DNA from: Gammaproteobacteria bacterium
Lineage (GTDB): Bacteria > Pseudomonadota > Gammaproteobacteria > Steroidobacterales > Steroidobacteraceae
Assembly (NCBI GenBank): GCA_030040795.1
Contig: JASHTA010000315.1
Location: forward strand, 1-35,677
Direction of reading: 5' to 3'
Length of the DNA stretch: 35,677 bases
Position numbers and translations under genes: made by a program. A model generated the notes under the pieces. The model was given only the letters and a program-made list of their open reading frames with translations. It was not told the origin of the DNA and searched no databases. This document shows, piece after piece, positions 16,460 to 26,259 of the stretch. Each line of letters opens with the position of its first letter. Position 1 is the first letter of the stretch.

Positions 16460-18890
16460 GTCCCACGACGGTCGCCCACGCGATGAGCAGCGCGATCGCT
16501 CCTGCGGCGAGAAAGGCGGCGGCGCTCAGATCGATGTGATACGCGAATCCCCGCAGCCAGTGGCGCATCGCGAGGAACACGACCGGCCATGCGACGAGGT
16601 TCGCCCACAGCACAGGCTTCGTGAACTGCCAGAGGAGCAGGCGGACGATGTCGCTACGCTCCGCGCCCATCGCCTTGCGCACGCCGATCTCCTTCGTGCG
16701 TCGCTCGGCGGTGAAGGCCGACAAGCCGAAGAGCCCGAGGCAGGCGATCAGCACCGCAATGCCGGAGAAGCCGGTGAACACGTCCCCGCGGCGCGTGATA
16801 TCGAGATAGACGTCCTGCATGTGCTGGTCCACGAAGAATCCTGTCATCGGCTTGGTATTTCCCGTATCTCTCCACAGGCTGCGAATGGCTGCCAGGGTCT
16901 CCGGAATCTCGTGTCCGGCGAGCTTGACGTTGAGAATGTCGAAAGAATTCGAGTAGACGACATAGAAGATCGGCGGAATCTGCTTGGCGACCGAGCTGAA
17001 GGAGAAGTCGCGAACGACGCCGATCACCTCGAGCGGTCGGCCGCCGACGAACAGCTGTTTGCCGATCGCTGCTTCGGGCGATGTGAACCCGGCGCGGTGA
17101 ACGCCTGCCTCGTTGAGCACGATCCGGCCCTCTGGCGGGGACGCCGCATCAGGCAACGCTGAGGGGTGCAGGAGCAGAGTGGCCAGATCGGGCGCCGCGG
17201 CTGCCGGCGCATCCCCGGGATGGCTGCGGGAGAAGAATCGCCCGGCGAGTGGGCGGAGCCCATACAGCTCGAAGAACCCGTAATCGACAGAGATGCCGTC
17301 TATCGGCACGTACGTGCCGTCGCGGAGACGCAGACTCCAATGGGATTCCTCGGCGAGGCTCAGTGCGCCGGACCACGCACACGCCGCCGCTCGCACTCCC
17401 GGCAGAGCGCGAACCCGGTCGGGAAAGGCGCCGTAGCAAGCGCCACGCCGAAGTCCACCGGGCCCGGAAGCGAAGCCGATGGAGACCACGAAGACCTGGT
17501 CCTTGTCGACCCGTAGCCCTTCGTTCAGGGCGTAATGAACCTGCCGATAGATGACCACGGTCGATATGCAGAGGCCGATGAGCACGGCGAACTGCAGCGT
17601 CACCAGAATCGCCCGCACGCGCCCCGATCCCGGCGTGGCGTGGGCGGCGCTCTTGAGGACCGCTGCCGGAGCAAATGCCGACAGGACGAGCGCAGGGTAG
17701 GTGCCCGCAAGCGCTGCCACCAGCAACGTCGCTGCAATCAGCGTGCCGGCGACGGTGGGATCGTGCCAGTACCCAAAGCCGATGTGGCGGCCGAGGAAGG
17801 CGTTGAGCTGCGGCAGCAGCACCTCGACCAGTCCCACTGCGATGAGCATCGAGAGCGCCGCATAGACGGCGGTCTCGCCGATGAACTGGGCGACCAGCTG
17901 CCGGCGCACGGCGCCCGCAGCCTTGCGTATTCCCACCTCGACCGCGCGCCGCGCGGCGCGCGCCGTCATGAGATTGATGAAGTTGAAGCTGGCGACCAGG
18001 ATGACGAGGAGTCCGACGAGCGAGACGGCATAGATCGTGGACCAGTCCCCCGTCGGCTTCATCGACTGCTCCGTGAACGCAGTAACGTGAAGCTCATCGA
18101 CCCGGACGAGTGGGAGCGACAGGTTGTAGTGCCTCGTCATGGCAGGCATGCGATGAGCCAGAAACGCAGGGATTTCTCGCCGCAGGCGCTCGATGGAGAC
18201 GCCTGGCGCAAGGCGCAAGTACGTGTAGACGAGATCGTCCGTGTCGGCGTGATTCGGGTCCTTGTCCAGCTTCGCTAGCGCGGAGAACGAGCCGCGTCCG
18301 GAGGCGATCGCTTGAATGTCGAGATGACTATTCGGCGGTAGATCCTCGAGTACCGCCCTCACCCGCATCGGGTATCGCCGGTCGATCTGGATCACCTCCC
18401 CGATCGGATTGTCGCGACCGAAGTACTTGCGAGCGAGGCTTCGGGTGAGGACGATGCCATCGGGCGCCTGCAACGCCGTTCGCAGGTCACCCGCGACCGC
18501 CCGCAACCGCAGGAGATCGAAGATATTCGGATCGGCCCAGTACAGCTTCTCGTCGGCCTCGACGTTTCCGTGGCGGAGCGTCCGTTGGTCCGGGCAGAGT
18601 CGCGCAACGGCCTCGATCCCGGGAAAATCGAGCTTCAGAAATCCGGCGATCGAAGCATCGATCGTGGGCGTCCAGATGGCGGACTGGCCGGGAATCGTGA
18701 AGAGCTCGGAAGCGAGATATGTGCGCTGGTGATCGGGGAGGAAGCGGTCGTAGCTCAGCTCATCGCGGACGAAGAGCGCGATCAGGATCGCCGCGGCGAA
18801 GCCGGCGGCGAGCCCCGCGACGTTGATGCCGACGTAGAGTCGGTCTCGCATCAGATTGCGCAGCGCCGCGGCCAGATAGTTTCGGAGCAC
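16407..18890 (-). CDS. ABC transporter permease, MacB-PCD/double FtsX type (827 aa), second copy without adjacent ATPase
   Basis: GTG start, MLRNYLAAALRNLMRDRLYVGINVAGLAAGF; VEVGIRKAAGAVRRQLVAQFIGE and RTKEIGVRKAMGAERSDIVRLLLWQF. Confidence 0.92.
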   Translation of the reverse strand: MLRNYLAAALRNLMRDRLYVGINVAGLAAGFAAAILIALFVRDELSYDRFLPDHQRTYLASELFTIPGQSAIWTPTIDASIAGFLKLDFPGIEAVARLCPDQRTLRHGNVEADEKLYWADPNIFDLLRLRAVAGDLRTALQAPDGIVLTRSLARKYFGRDNPIGEVIQIDRRYPMRVRAVLEDLPPNSHLDIQAIASGRGSFSALAKLDKDPNHADTDDLVYTYLRLAPGVSIERLRREIPAFLAHRMPAMTRHYNLSLPLVRVDELHVTAFTEQSMKPTGDWSTIYAVSLVGLLVILVASFNFINLMTARAARRAVEVGIRKAAGAVRRQLVAQFIGETAVYAALSMLIAVGLVEVLLPQLNAFLGRHIGFGYWHDPTVAGTLIAATLLVAALAGTYPALVLSAFAPAAVLKSAAHATPGSGRVRAILVTLQFAVLIGLCISTVVIYRQVHYALNEGLRVDKDQVFVVSIGFASGPGGLRRGACYGAFPDRVRALPGVRAAACAWSGALSLAEESHWSLRLRDGTYVPIDGISVDYGFFELYGLRPLAGRFFSRSHPGDAPAAAAPDLATLLLHPSALPDAASPPEGRIVLNEAGVHRAGFTSPEAAIGKQLFVGGRPLEVIGVVRDFSFSSVAKQIPPIFYVVYSNSFDILNVKLAGHEIPETLAAIRSLWRDTGNTKPMTGFFVDQHMQDVYLDITRRGDVFTGFSGIAVLIACLGLFGLSAFTAERRTKEIGVRKAMGAERSDIVRLLLWQFTKPVLWANLVAWPVVFLAMRHWLRGFAYHIDLSAAAFLAAGAIALLIAWATVVGHALRVAQAKPIAALHYE

Positions 18891-18894
18891 GCCG

Positions 18895-18908
18895 CGCAGT
18901 GTAAGTCA
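18895..18908 (-). promoter_or_regulatory. Shared motif TGACTTACACTGCG, copy 2
   Basis: Exact 14-bp match to 11881..11894, 4 nt upstream of the GTG start of the second permease. Confidence 0.4.
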
Positions 18909-18948
18909 GAGCATCGCGGCGCGTAACGGCGGAGAATTCAAGTACTTA

Positions 18949-18963
18949 GCCTCGTAGCGAGGC
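18949..18963. terminator. GCCTCG-TAG-CGAGGC hairpin, possible terminator of the slyD/NTF2 unit
   Basis: Perfect 6-bp stem with 3-nt loop downstream of the NTF2-like stop; no good U-tract. Confidence 0.3.
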
Positions 18964-19004
18964 GGTGCGGCCGGTGCGGCCGTTCGGAATCGGACAATGG
19001 CACC

Positions 19005-19448
19005 TCAGGCGGGCTGCGGGGCGCTGACCTCGCCGGCACGTCCGACCTTGATGTGCGCGATCTTGCCGTCGCGCAACCTGTAGTACACGAGCACCCGCAC
19101 GCGAACGAACTCCCCCTTGCGCAACGGGGCGACGATGAAATTCGGAGCATCGGCGGCGGCCGTGAACTGCGAGGTGATATCCGCGGCGATCCCGTCGTCG
19201 TCGGCGATGAGATGATGCAGCGTGAGAGACTCGCGCACGGTCTTGAACATCTCGCGATAGAAATCAAGGATGCCTTGCTTGCCGCGCAAGACGAGGGTGC
19301 TGAGCTCGCAGACGACATCGTCGGTGTAGTACTGGCTGAAGCGCTCGAAGTCGGCATTGCTGAAGGCGCGTGTGTAGTCGAGGTAGGCCTGCCGCTGCTC
19401 GAGCGTGCCGCCGAGGCGCGCGGCCGGCTTGGATGCGCCGGCGTTCAT
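19005..19448 (-). CDS. NTF2-like/SnoaL-like family protein
   Basis: RQAYLDYTRAFSNADFERFSQYYTDDVVCEL...GKQGILDFYREMF...; start overlaps the slyD stop (TGATG). Confidence 0.8.
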   Translation of the reverse strand: MNAGASKPAARLGGTLEQRQAYLDYTRAFSNADFERFSQYYTDDVVCELSTLVLRGKQGILDFYREMFKTVRESLTLHHLIADDDGIAADITSQFTAAADAPNFIVAPLRKGEFVRVRVLVYYRLRDGKIAHIKVGRAGEVSAPQPA

Positions 19449-19930
19449 CAGTGAGAGTGGCCGCCCGGTCCGTGCACGTGGCCGTGCGAGAGCTCTTCCT
19501 CCGTGGCGTCTCGCACGCCGGTGATCTCCACCTCGAAGTTCAGGTTCTTGCCGGCGAGCGGGTGATTGGCGTCGAGGGTCACCATATCGCCGACAATGCG
19601 CGTGACGGTGACGGTGCGCGGACCTTGAGGGGTCTGCGCGCGCAGCTGCATGCCCACCTTGATGTTGGCGATACCCTTGAGCGACCGGCGTGGAATCTGC
19701 TCGATGAGGGACTGGTCATACACGCCGTAGCCGTCGGCAGGCGCAACCTTCACGGTCAGCTTGTCGCCCGCGCTTTTTCCCTGAAGCTCCCGCTCGAGGC
19801 CCGGGATCAAATTCCCGCGTCCATGCAGATAGCTCAAAGGATCCCCGGACGCCGAGCTGTCGATCACGTCGCCACCGTCGTCGGTCAACGTGTAATGCAG
19901 CGTGACGACGGAGTCCTGCTTGATGGCCAT
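19448..19930 (-). CDS. slyD: FKBP-type peptidyl-prolyl cis-trans isomerase SlyD
   Basis: MAIKQDSVVTLHYTLTDDGGDVIDSS...PLSYLHGRGNLIPGLERELQGKSAGD...DANHPLAGKNLNFEVEI; His-rich tail HGHVHGPGGHSH. Confidence 0.95.
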   Translation of the reverse strand: MAIKQDSVVTLHYTLTDDGGDVIDSSASGDPLSYLHGRGNLIPGLERELQGKSAGDKLTVKVAPADGYGVYDQSLIEQIPRRSLKGIANIKVGMQLRAQTPQGPRTVTVTRIVGDMVTLDANHPLAGKNLNFEVEITGVRDATEEELSHGHVHGPGGHSH

Positions 19931-20083
19931 GAGAGTTCCCGCGGCGAGCTCGGCAATTGCCCAGTGTGGCCGCTCCGTCCTCGGCCGTCAAATCGCTCGC
20001 GGCGCGCGGAACTCCTACGGCGTTCGCGCTATATTGGTCGTGCGGCGGCCATGGCCCGTGAATTCCGCAGACAGGAGGACGAC

Positions 20084-20611
20084 ATGAGCATCGAAAGCGC
20101 AAAGGCGCGGCGCAAGGCGCTGATCGCGAGCCCCACGGACTTGAGCGCGCAGGCCACACGCGACATCTCGGCGGCGCTCAATGCGCTGCTCGCCGACGTG
20201 TTCACGCTCTACTTGAAGACCAAGAATTTTCACTGGCACATGTGGGGCCCGCATTTCCGCGACTATCATCTGCTGCTCGACGAGCAGTCGCAGCAGATCT
20301 TCGCCATCACGGACGACATCGCCGAGCGGGTACGCAAGATCGGGGGCGGGACGCTGCACTCGATCGGCCAGATCGACCGCCTGCGCAGGATCCGCGACAA
20401 CGACGCGGATTACGTGACGCCGCTCGACATGCTGGCGGAGCTGAGCGAGGACAACAAGCAGCTGACGGCGGCCATGCGCTCGGTACATGCGACGTGCGAC
20501 GAGCACAACGACGTCGCGACGGCAAGCCTGCTCGAGGTGTGGATCGACGAGGCGGAACGGCGCACGTGGTTCCTGTTCGAGAGCTGCCGGAGCGCCGAGC
20601 CGGCGCGTTAG
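20084..20611 (+). CDS. dps: Dps-family ferritin-like protein
   Basis: ATG 20084 after AGGAGG; LLADVFTLYLKTKNFHWHMWGPHFRDYHLLLDEQSQQIFAITDDIAERVRKIGG. Confidence 0.92.
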   Translation: MSIESAKARRKALIASPTDLSAQATRDISAALNALLADVFTLYLKTKNFHWHMWGPHFRDYHLLLDEQSQQIFAITDDIAERVRKIGGGTLHSIGQIDRLRRIRDNDADYVTPLDMLAELSEDNKQLTAAMRSVHATCDEHNDVATASLLEVWIDEAERRTWFLFESCRSAEPAR

Positions 20612-20943
20612 CCGCCGGAGCGCTTGGCGTCGTAGCCGAGCTTGCGCAGCTCCGCGACGAGGCGGTCCCGGTGATCGCCCTGAATCTCGATGGTGCCATT
20701 CTTGACGCTGCCGCCCGCGCCGCACAGCCTCTTCAAGCGGCCGGCGAGCGCTTCCAGGTCGGTTGCGGCGAGGGGCAGCCCCGAGATCACCGACACGCCC
20801 TTGCCGGCGCGGCCTGCGATCTCGCGGCCGACACGAACCCGAGCGGGCGCTGCAGCGCTGCCCGCAGGGCTGCCGGCCGGCCGCTCGATCCGCGGCGGAT
20901 CGCTCCGAATCACCACACCCCGAAAGGTATACTTAGGCCTCAT
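20608..20943 (-). CDS. yciH: SUI1/eIF1-like protein YciH
   Basis: [68 protein letters not shown]. Start is either ATG 20943 or GTG 20916/20913. Confidence 0.9.
   Translation of the reverse strand: MRPKYTFRGVVIRSDPPRIERPAGSPAGSAAAPARVRVGREIAGRAGKGVSVISGLPLAATDLEALAGRLKRLCGAGGSVKNGTIEIQGDHRDRLVAELRKLGYDAKRSGG
20926..20933. promoter_or_regulatory. Candidate symmetric -10 element (GGTATACT / AGTATACC) for divergent yciH and VOC
   Basis: TATACT on plus, 8 nt before ATG 20942; TATACC on minus, 9 nt before GTG 20916; GTATAC is self-complementary. Confidence 0.4.
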
Positions 20944-21376
20944 GTCCCTGACTCCTTTCCACATCGCGATCCAGGTCCGGGATCTCTCGGAGGCACGCTC
21001 GTTCTACAAGGGTATTCTCGGATGCTCCGAGGGACGAAGCAGCTCGCACTGGGTCGACTTCAACCTCTACGGGCATCAGCTCGTCTGCCACTTGAATCCC
21101 GGCCTCGGGAAGGACGGCAAGGTCGGCTCACATTTCAATCCGGTGGATGGCGACGACGTACCGGTTCCGCACTGCGGCGTCGTGCTGGAGATGCCCGAGT
21201 GGCGCGAGCTCGCCGACCGGCTGAGAAGCCGGGGCGTGGCGTTCGTCGTGGAGCCGCACGTGCGCTTCAAAGGCGCGCCGGGCGAGCAGGCCACGATGTT
21301 CTTTCTCGACCCCACCGGCAATGCGCTCGAGTTCAAATCCTTCCGCAACATCGCCGACCAGCTCTTCGCGACGTGA
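20942..21376 (+). CDS. VOC family (glyoxalase-like) protein
   Basis: [51 protein letters not shown]...[14 protein letters not shown]. Confidence 0.92.
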   Translation: MSLTPFHIAIQVRDLSEARSFYKGILGCSEGRSSSHWVDFNLYGHQLVCHLNPGLGKDGKVGSHFNPVDGDDVPVPHCGVVLEMPEWRELADRLRSRGVAFVVEPHVRFKGAPGEQATMFFLDPTGNALEFKSFRNIADQLFAT

Positions 21377-21382
21377 GCGTCT

Positions 21383-21408
21383 GCCCGGCGAGCGCACTGC
21401 CGCCGGGC
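21383..21408. terminator. Bidirectional hairpin between convergent VOC and OMF genes
   Basis: GCCCGGCG-N10-CGCCGGGC, 8-bp perfect stem; a second GCCGC/GCGGC hairpin at 21413-21427; no U-tract. Confidence 0.4.
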
Positions 21409-21433
21409 GTGGGCCGCTGCCGGCGGCGCACCG

Positions 21434-22906
21434 CTAGCGAAGCAGCGAGGTGTTCCAGCCGCCGCCCAGCGCTTCCATCAGCGCGATGCTCGCCGTGAAC
21501 CGGTCGAGCTGCACCGTCAACGCCGTCTCCTCGGCGTCGAGCCGGGTGGTTTGAGCGGTGATGACGCTGCTGTACGGCTCCGTGCCCGCCTTGTACTGCT
21601 CGAGCGTCAGCGACTCGTCCTCTCTCGAGGCTTTGACGAGCTGATCCTCCAGCACGGCCTGCTTCTCGAGGACACGCAGCGTCACGAGCTGGTCCTCGAC
21701 CTGCTCGAAGTCCGAGAGGACCGTCTGCCGGTAGTTCGCGACGCTCTCCCGGTAAGACGCCCGCGCCTGTGCGACCTGCGCCAACCGTGCCCCGCCGTTG
21801 AACACGGTCTCGGCGAGAGACGGTCCGAACGACCAGATCTGATTCGACGCCCGAATGAGCTTGCTCAGCGTGGTCCCCTCGTACTCGTCCGAGGCGGAGA
21901 GCGTGAGGCTTGGGAAGAACGCGGCGATGGCGACGCCGATCTGCGCATTGGCGGCAGCGACCTCGCGCTCGGCCTGGGCGATGTCCGGCCGCCGCTGCAG
22001 GAGATCCGAGGGTACCCCGGGGGGCACGGTCGGAATGACGCTCGCCAGCATCGCGGGCTTCAAGGAGAGCTCGCTCGGCTGTTTCCCGATGAGTACGGCG
22101 ATGGCATGCTCGAGAGTCGAGCGCTCGATCTGCGCATTGACCTCCTGCGCCTCGGCGCTGAGCAGCTCCGTTTGGGCGCTCAAGATATCGGCCTTGTAGG
22201 CGACACCGTCCTTGTAGCGGGCCTGGGTGATGTTGAGGGCCTTCTGGTCCGCCGCGACGATGTCGGTCAGCAGGAATTGCAGCTGGTCCTGAGAGCGCAG
22301 CTCGAAGTAGTCGGTGGCGAGGTCGGCTTGAGCGGTCAATTCGGTCGTAGCCAGGGCGGCGGCGCTCGCCTGCGCCGAGGCCTTCTCGCTCTCGACCGTG
22401 CGGCGTGTCTCTCCCCAGATGTCGAGGCTCCAGTTCGCCGTGGCCGACACCGTGTTCAACGTCTGGGTCAACGGGCCGCCCAAGCTGCCGGATGAACCGG
22501 GGACGGTGGTGCCGAAGGTGGAAGACGAGCCGAGATTCTCCACGGAGCGCTCGCGGGATCCGCTCACGGAAATGCTGGGGAAGAAGCTCCCCTCGGCCTC
22601 TCGGACGAGCGCGCGAGCCTCATCCACCGCTTGCGCGGCCGCCTTGACGTTCTCGTTGGAGACGACGACCTGGCTCTCGAGCTGGTTGAGCACGTCGTCG
22701 TTGAACATCTGCCACCAGGGCCCCCGGGTGAGCGCGTCCGCGGGCTGGCTCGGCTTCCAGCCGTCGACCTCCTTGTAGCTCGCCGCGGTCGGCACGACCG
22801 GCCGCTTGTAGTTGGGGCCGACGGCGCACCCTGTCACGACCAGCGCCGTCAGGGCGAGAACGAGCCCTCGGGAGAGCGGAGTGCCGGATCCGACGCAGCC
22901 GCTCAT
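21434..22906 (-). CDS. RND efflux outer membrane factor, NodT/OprM family lipoprotein
   Basis: ATG 22906 ([36 protein letters not shown]) with lipobox; LLQRRPDIAQAEREVAAANAQIGVAIAAFFPSLTLS. ATGA overlap with the mdtC-like stop. Confidence 0.93.
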   Translation of the reverse strand: MSGCVGSGTPLSRGLVLALTALVVTGCAVGPNYKRPVVPTAASYKEVDGWKPSQPADALTRGPWWQMFNDDVLNQLESQVVVSNENVKAAAQAVDEARALVREAEGSFFPSISVSGSRERSVENLGSSSTFGTTVPGSSGSLGGPLTQTLNTVSATANWSLDIWGETRRTVESEKASAQASAAALATTELTAQADLATDYFELRSQDQLQFLLTDIVAADQKALNITQARYKDGVAYKADILSAQTELLSAEAQEVNAQIERSTLEHAIAVLIGKQPSELSLKPAMLASVIPTVPPGVPSDLLQRRPDIAQAEREVAAANAQIGVAIAAFFPSLTLSASDEYEGTTLSKLIRASNQIWSFGPSLAETVFNGGARLAQVAQARASYRESVANYRQTVLSDFEQVEDQLVTLRVLEKQAVLEDQLVKASREDESLTLEQYKAGTEPYSSVITAQTTRLDAEETALTVQLDRFTASIALMEALGGGWNTSLLR

Positions 22907-25900
22907 ACGCCCACCTGCGCGCTCGGCTCGCCGGAGGCAAGCCGTGGAGGTGCCCACTTCGCCCGATTCTTGTGCGAGGCGGGATGGACGCAGAGATAGA
23001 CGACCGGCGTCGTGTAGAGCGTCAGCAGCTGGCTCACGATGAGTCCACCGACGATGGCGACGCCGAGGGGGCGGCGCATCGCAGTGCCTTCTCCATAGGC
23101 GAGAGCGAGCGGCAACGCGCCCGCGATGGCCGCGCAGGTGGTCATCATGATCGGGCGGAAACGCAGCTTGCAGGCGCGGGCGATGGCGGCGACCGGGTCG
23201 AGGCCGAGCTTGCGCTCCCCGTCGAGCCCGAAGTCCACCAGCATGATCGCATTTTTCATGACGATGCCGATCAGCATGATGATGCCGAGGAAAGAGACGA
23301 GGTCGAGCTCCTCGCCCGTCACGATCAGCGCGAGCAGCGCGCCGAGTCCGCCCGAGGGAATCGTCGAGAGGATGATGAGCGGATGCGCGAAGCTCTCATA
23401 CAGCATGCCGAGCACGACGTAGATCGCGAGTATCGCCGCGAGGAGCATGAGCGGCAGCTGGTTCGAGTTTTGCTGGAAGAGGCGCGCCGTGCCGTAGGTG
23501 CTTCCCTGGACGGAGGTTGGAACGTGGATCCGGTTCATGGTTCTTTGGATTGCCGTGAGCGCTTCGCCGAGCGACTCGCCCGCCGGCAGATTGAAGGAGA
23601 AGGAGGTGGAGGCGGAGTTCCCGGTATGGTTGACGCTCACCGGCGTCGTACCGATGTCGAAATGGCTGAAGGCGGAGAATGGAATCACGGTCTCGGCGCT
23701 GATGCTGACCGCCGAGCCGGTAGAGGCGTTGCCCCGTCCGGCATTGGCGAGAGAATTGGCGGCCGCATTGCGCGCCAGGTCGCTCGCGACGGCCGTGCTC
23801 GATAGGCTCGTGGCGCCGGGCGTGTTGAACTTCGTCGTGCCGGCGACCGCCTGCGTGAGCTGGGTGCCGCTCACCGCACCCCCGGCCGTGCTGATGTAGA
23901 GATTCTTCAGCGTGTCCGGGTTCTGCCAGAACTGGGGTGCCACCTCCATCACGACGTGGTACTGCTGGGGACTGTAGGGATTGTAGATGGTCGAGACCTG
24001 TGCCTGGGCGAATGCGTCGTCGAGCGAGCTGTCGATCTGCGCTTCGCTCAGGCCCAGGCGATAGGCCGTGTTGCGGTCGACGATCAGGTTCGCCTCGAGG
24101 CCGCCAGGCTGCAGGTCCGTGTCCACGTCGGTGATTTCAGGCACGTCCTGCAGCGCGAGTTGGAGCTTCTCGGACCAAGTCCTGAGCTCGGTCAGATCGT
24201 CGCCGAGCAGCGTGTACTGGTACTCCGAGTTGGCGGACCGGCCGCCGCCCCCGCCACCGATGTCCTGCTGCGATTGCAGGAACGTGCGCACGCCGCTCAC
24301 TTGAGCCAGCTCGGGCCGCAGGCGATCGATCACCTGGTCGGCCGAGGCGGTCCGCTCGCTCAGCGGTTTGAGCGTCACGTCGACATTCGCGCTGGTTCCA
24401 TTGCCTCCGAAGAAATTGCCCCCGCCCACCGAACCGGTCACGCTCTCCACGGCGGGATCCGCCTGGATGATGCGCGCGACCTCCTGAAGCTTGCCCTTCA
24501 CCAGCTGGAAGGAAGCGGACGGGTCGGCGCGCAGCCCCCCTTGCAGCTGGCCGGTATCCTCCTGCGGAAAGAAGCCCTTGGCCACGGCGACGTACAGATA
24601 GAAGTTGAGAGCGATCACCGTCAGGAGCACGGTGATCGTCAACCGGCGGTGATTGAGAACCCAGACGAGCGTCCTTTCGTATTCTGCGCGCAGCGCGGAG
24701 AAGCTGCGATCGAACAGGCGTGGCCGCGGCGGCGTCCCGGAGGCGGGTTGCGGGTGTCGGCGGTCCCGTCCAAGCAGGCGCGAGCACATCATCGGCGTGG
24801 TCGTGAGCGAGAGGGCGAGCGAGATGAGGATCGCGACCGCGAGGCTGATCGTGAACTCGCCGAACAGGCGGCCGACGATACCGCCGATCAGCTGGAAGGG
24901 AATGAACACGGAGACCAGCGAGAGACTCATCGCGAGCACGGTGAAGCCCACCTCGCGGGCGCCGAACAGCGCGGCCCGCATGCGCGGCATGCCTGCCTCG
25001 ATGTGCCGCGTCGTGTTCTCCATCACGACGATGGCATCGTCCACCACGAACCCGGTCGCGACCGTGAGCGCCATCAGGGAGAAATTGTCGAGCGTGAAGC
25101 CGAACAGGTACATCGCGCCGAAGGTTCCGATGAGCGACACCGGAACCACGACCGCCGGCACATACGCGGCGCGGTGGCTGCCGAGGAAGACGTAGACGAC
25201 CAGCACGACCATCACGACGGAGAGCAGCAGCGTTTCCTCGACCCGGCGCAGGGACTGACGAATTGTGACCGAGCGGTCGGAGGTCACCTTCAGGTCGATC
25301 GGGCCGTTGGTCGCGATGGCCGCCTTGAGCTGCGGCAGTTCCGCCTTGACGGCGTCGACCACGTCGATGACGTTCGCGCCCGGCTGCCTCAATACCTGGA
25401 CGGTGACCGCCGGCTTGCCGTTGTAGATGCCGTACGTTCGGATGTTCGCCGTGGCGCCGTCCTGCATGTCGGTGACCGTCGCGACATCGCCCAGCCTGAC
25501 GTAGGCGCCGTTGCGGCTCGCGATGATGAGGTTTCGATATGCGGTCGCATCGCGCGCGTTGTCGTTTGTGTAGATCTGGTAACGGGTCGGCCCGACATCG
25601 ATGCCGCCCTTCGGCGAATTGGCGTTCGCGTTGGAGATGGCCGCGACGACATCCTGGAGGGCGATGCCGTACTGAGAGAGGGCAAGGGGATTGAGCTCTA
25701 CCCGCACCGCCGGCAACGCGCTGCCGTTGACGTTGACGCCGCCGACACCCTTGATCTGCGCGAGACGCTGGGAGACCACGGCATCCGCGGCGTCGTAGAT
25801 CTGGCCTTGCGTGAGCAAATCGGAGGTCATTGCGATGGTCATGACCGGGAAGTTCGATGTGTTGATCTGGCGGTAGCTCGGGTTCTGCGTGAGGCCGGTC

Positions 25901-26259
25901 GGCAGGTCGGCGTGCGCCGCCTCGATCGCCGCCTCCACGTCGCGCGCGGCGCCGTTGATGTCCCGGTCCAGCCCGAACGTCAGCTGAATGTTCGTCGACC
26001 CCACGGTGCTGGTGGAGGTGATGTCGTTCACGTCGGCGATGGCGCCGAGATGGCGCTCCAGCGGGGTTGCGATACTGCTCGCCATGACCTCCGGACTCGC
26101 CCCGGGGAAGGAATCCGAGACGAAGATGGCCGGAACGTCGATGGGCGGCAGCGAAGCGACCGGCAGCAGGGTAAACGCGGCGGCGCCGGCAGCGGCGATG
26201 CCGAGCGTCAGCAGGATCGTCGCGACAGGCCGCGCGATGAACGGAGCGGAGATGTTCAC
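22903..26259 (-). CDS. mdtC: RND multidrug efflux permease, MdtC-like
   Basis: GTG 26259 ([45 protein letters not shown]), GTGA overlap with the mdtB stop; [50 protein letters not shown]. Confidence 0.92.
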   Translation of the reverse strand: MNISAPFIARPVATILLTLGIAAAGAAAFTLLPVASLPPIDVPAIFVSDSFPGASPEVMASSIATPLERHLGAIADVNDITSTSTVGSTNIQLTFGLDRDINGAARDVEAAIEAAHADLPTGLTQNPSYRQINTSNFPVMTIAMTSDLLTQGQIYDAADAVVSQRLAQIKGVGGVNVNGSALPAVRVELNPLALSQYGIALQDVVAAISNANANSPKGGIDVGPTRYQIYTNDNARDATAYRNLIIASRNGAYVRLGDVATVTDMQDGATANIRTYGIYNGKPAVTVQVLRQPGANVIDVVDAVKAELPQLKAAIATNGPIDLKVTSDRSVTIRQSLRRVEETLLLSVVMVVLVVYVFLGSHRAAYVPAVVVPVSLIGTFGAMYLFGFTLDNFSLMALTVATGFVVDDAIVVMENTTRHIEAGMPRMRAALFGAREVGFTVLAMSLSLVSVFIPFQLIGGIVGRLFGEFTISLAVAILISLALSLTTTPMMCSRLLGRDRRHPQPASGTPPRPRLFDRSFSALRAEYERTLVWVLNHRRLTITVLLTVIALNFYLYVAVAKGFFPQEDTGQLQGGLRADPSASFQLVKGKLQEVARIIQADPAVESVTGSVGGGNFFGGNGTSANVDVTLKPLSERTASADQVIDRLRPELAQVSGVRTFLQSQQDIGGGGGGRSANSEYQYTLLGDDLTELRTWSEKLQLALQDVPEITDVDTDLQPGGLEANLIVDRNTAYRLGLSEAQIDSSLDDAFAQAQVSTIYNPYSPQQYHVVMEVAPQFWQNPDTLKNLYISTAGGAVSGTQLTQAVAGTTKFNTPGATSLSSTAVASDLARNAAANSLANAGRGNASTGSAVSISAETVIPFSAFSHFDIGTTPVSVNHTGNSASTSFSFNLPAGESLGEALTAIQRTMNRIHVPTSVQGSTYGTARLFQQNSNQLPLMLLAAILAIYVVLGMLYESFAHPLIILSTIPSGGLGALLALIVTGEELDLVSFLGIIMLIGIVMKNAIMLVDFGLDGERKLGLDPVAAIARACKLRFRPIMMTTCAAIAGALPLALAYGEGTAMRRPLGVAIVGGLIVSQLLTLYTTPVVYLCVHPASHKNRAKWAPPRLASGEPSAQVGV

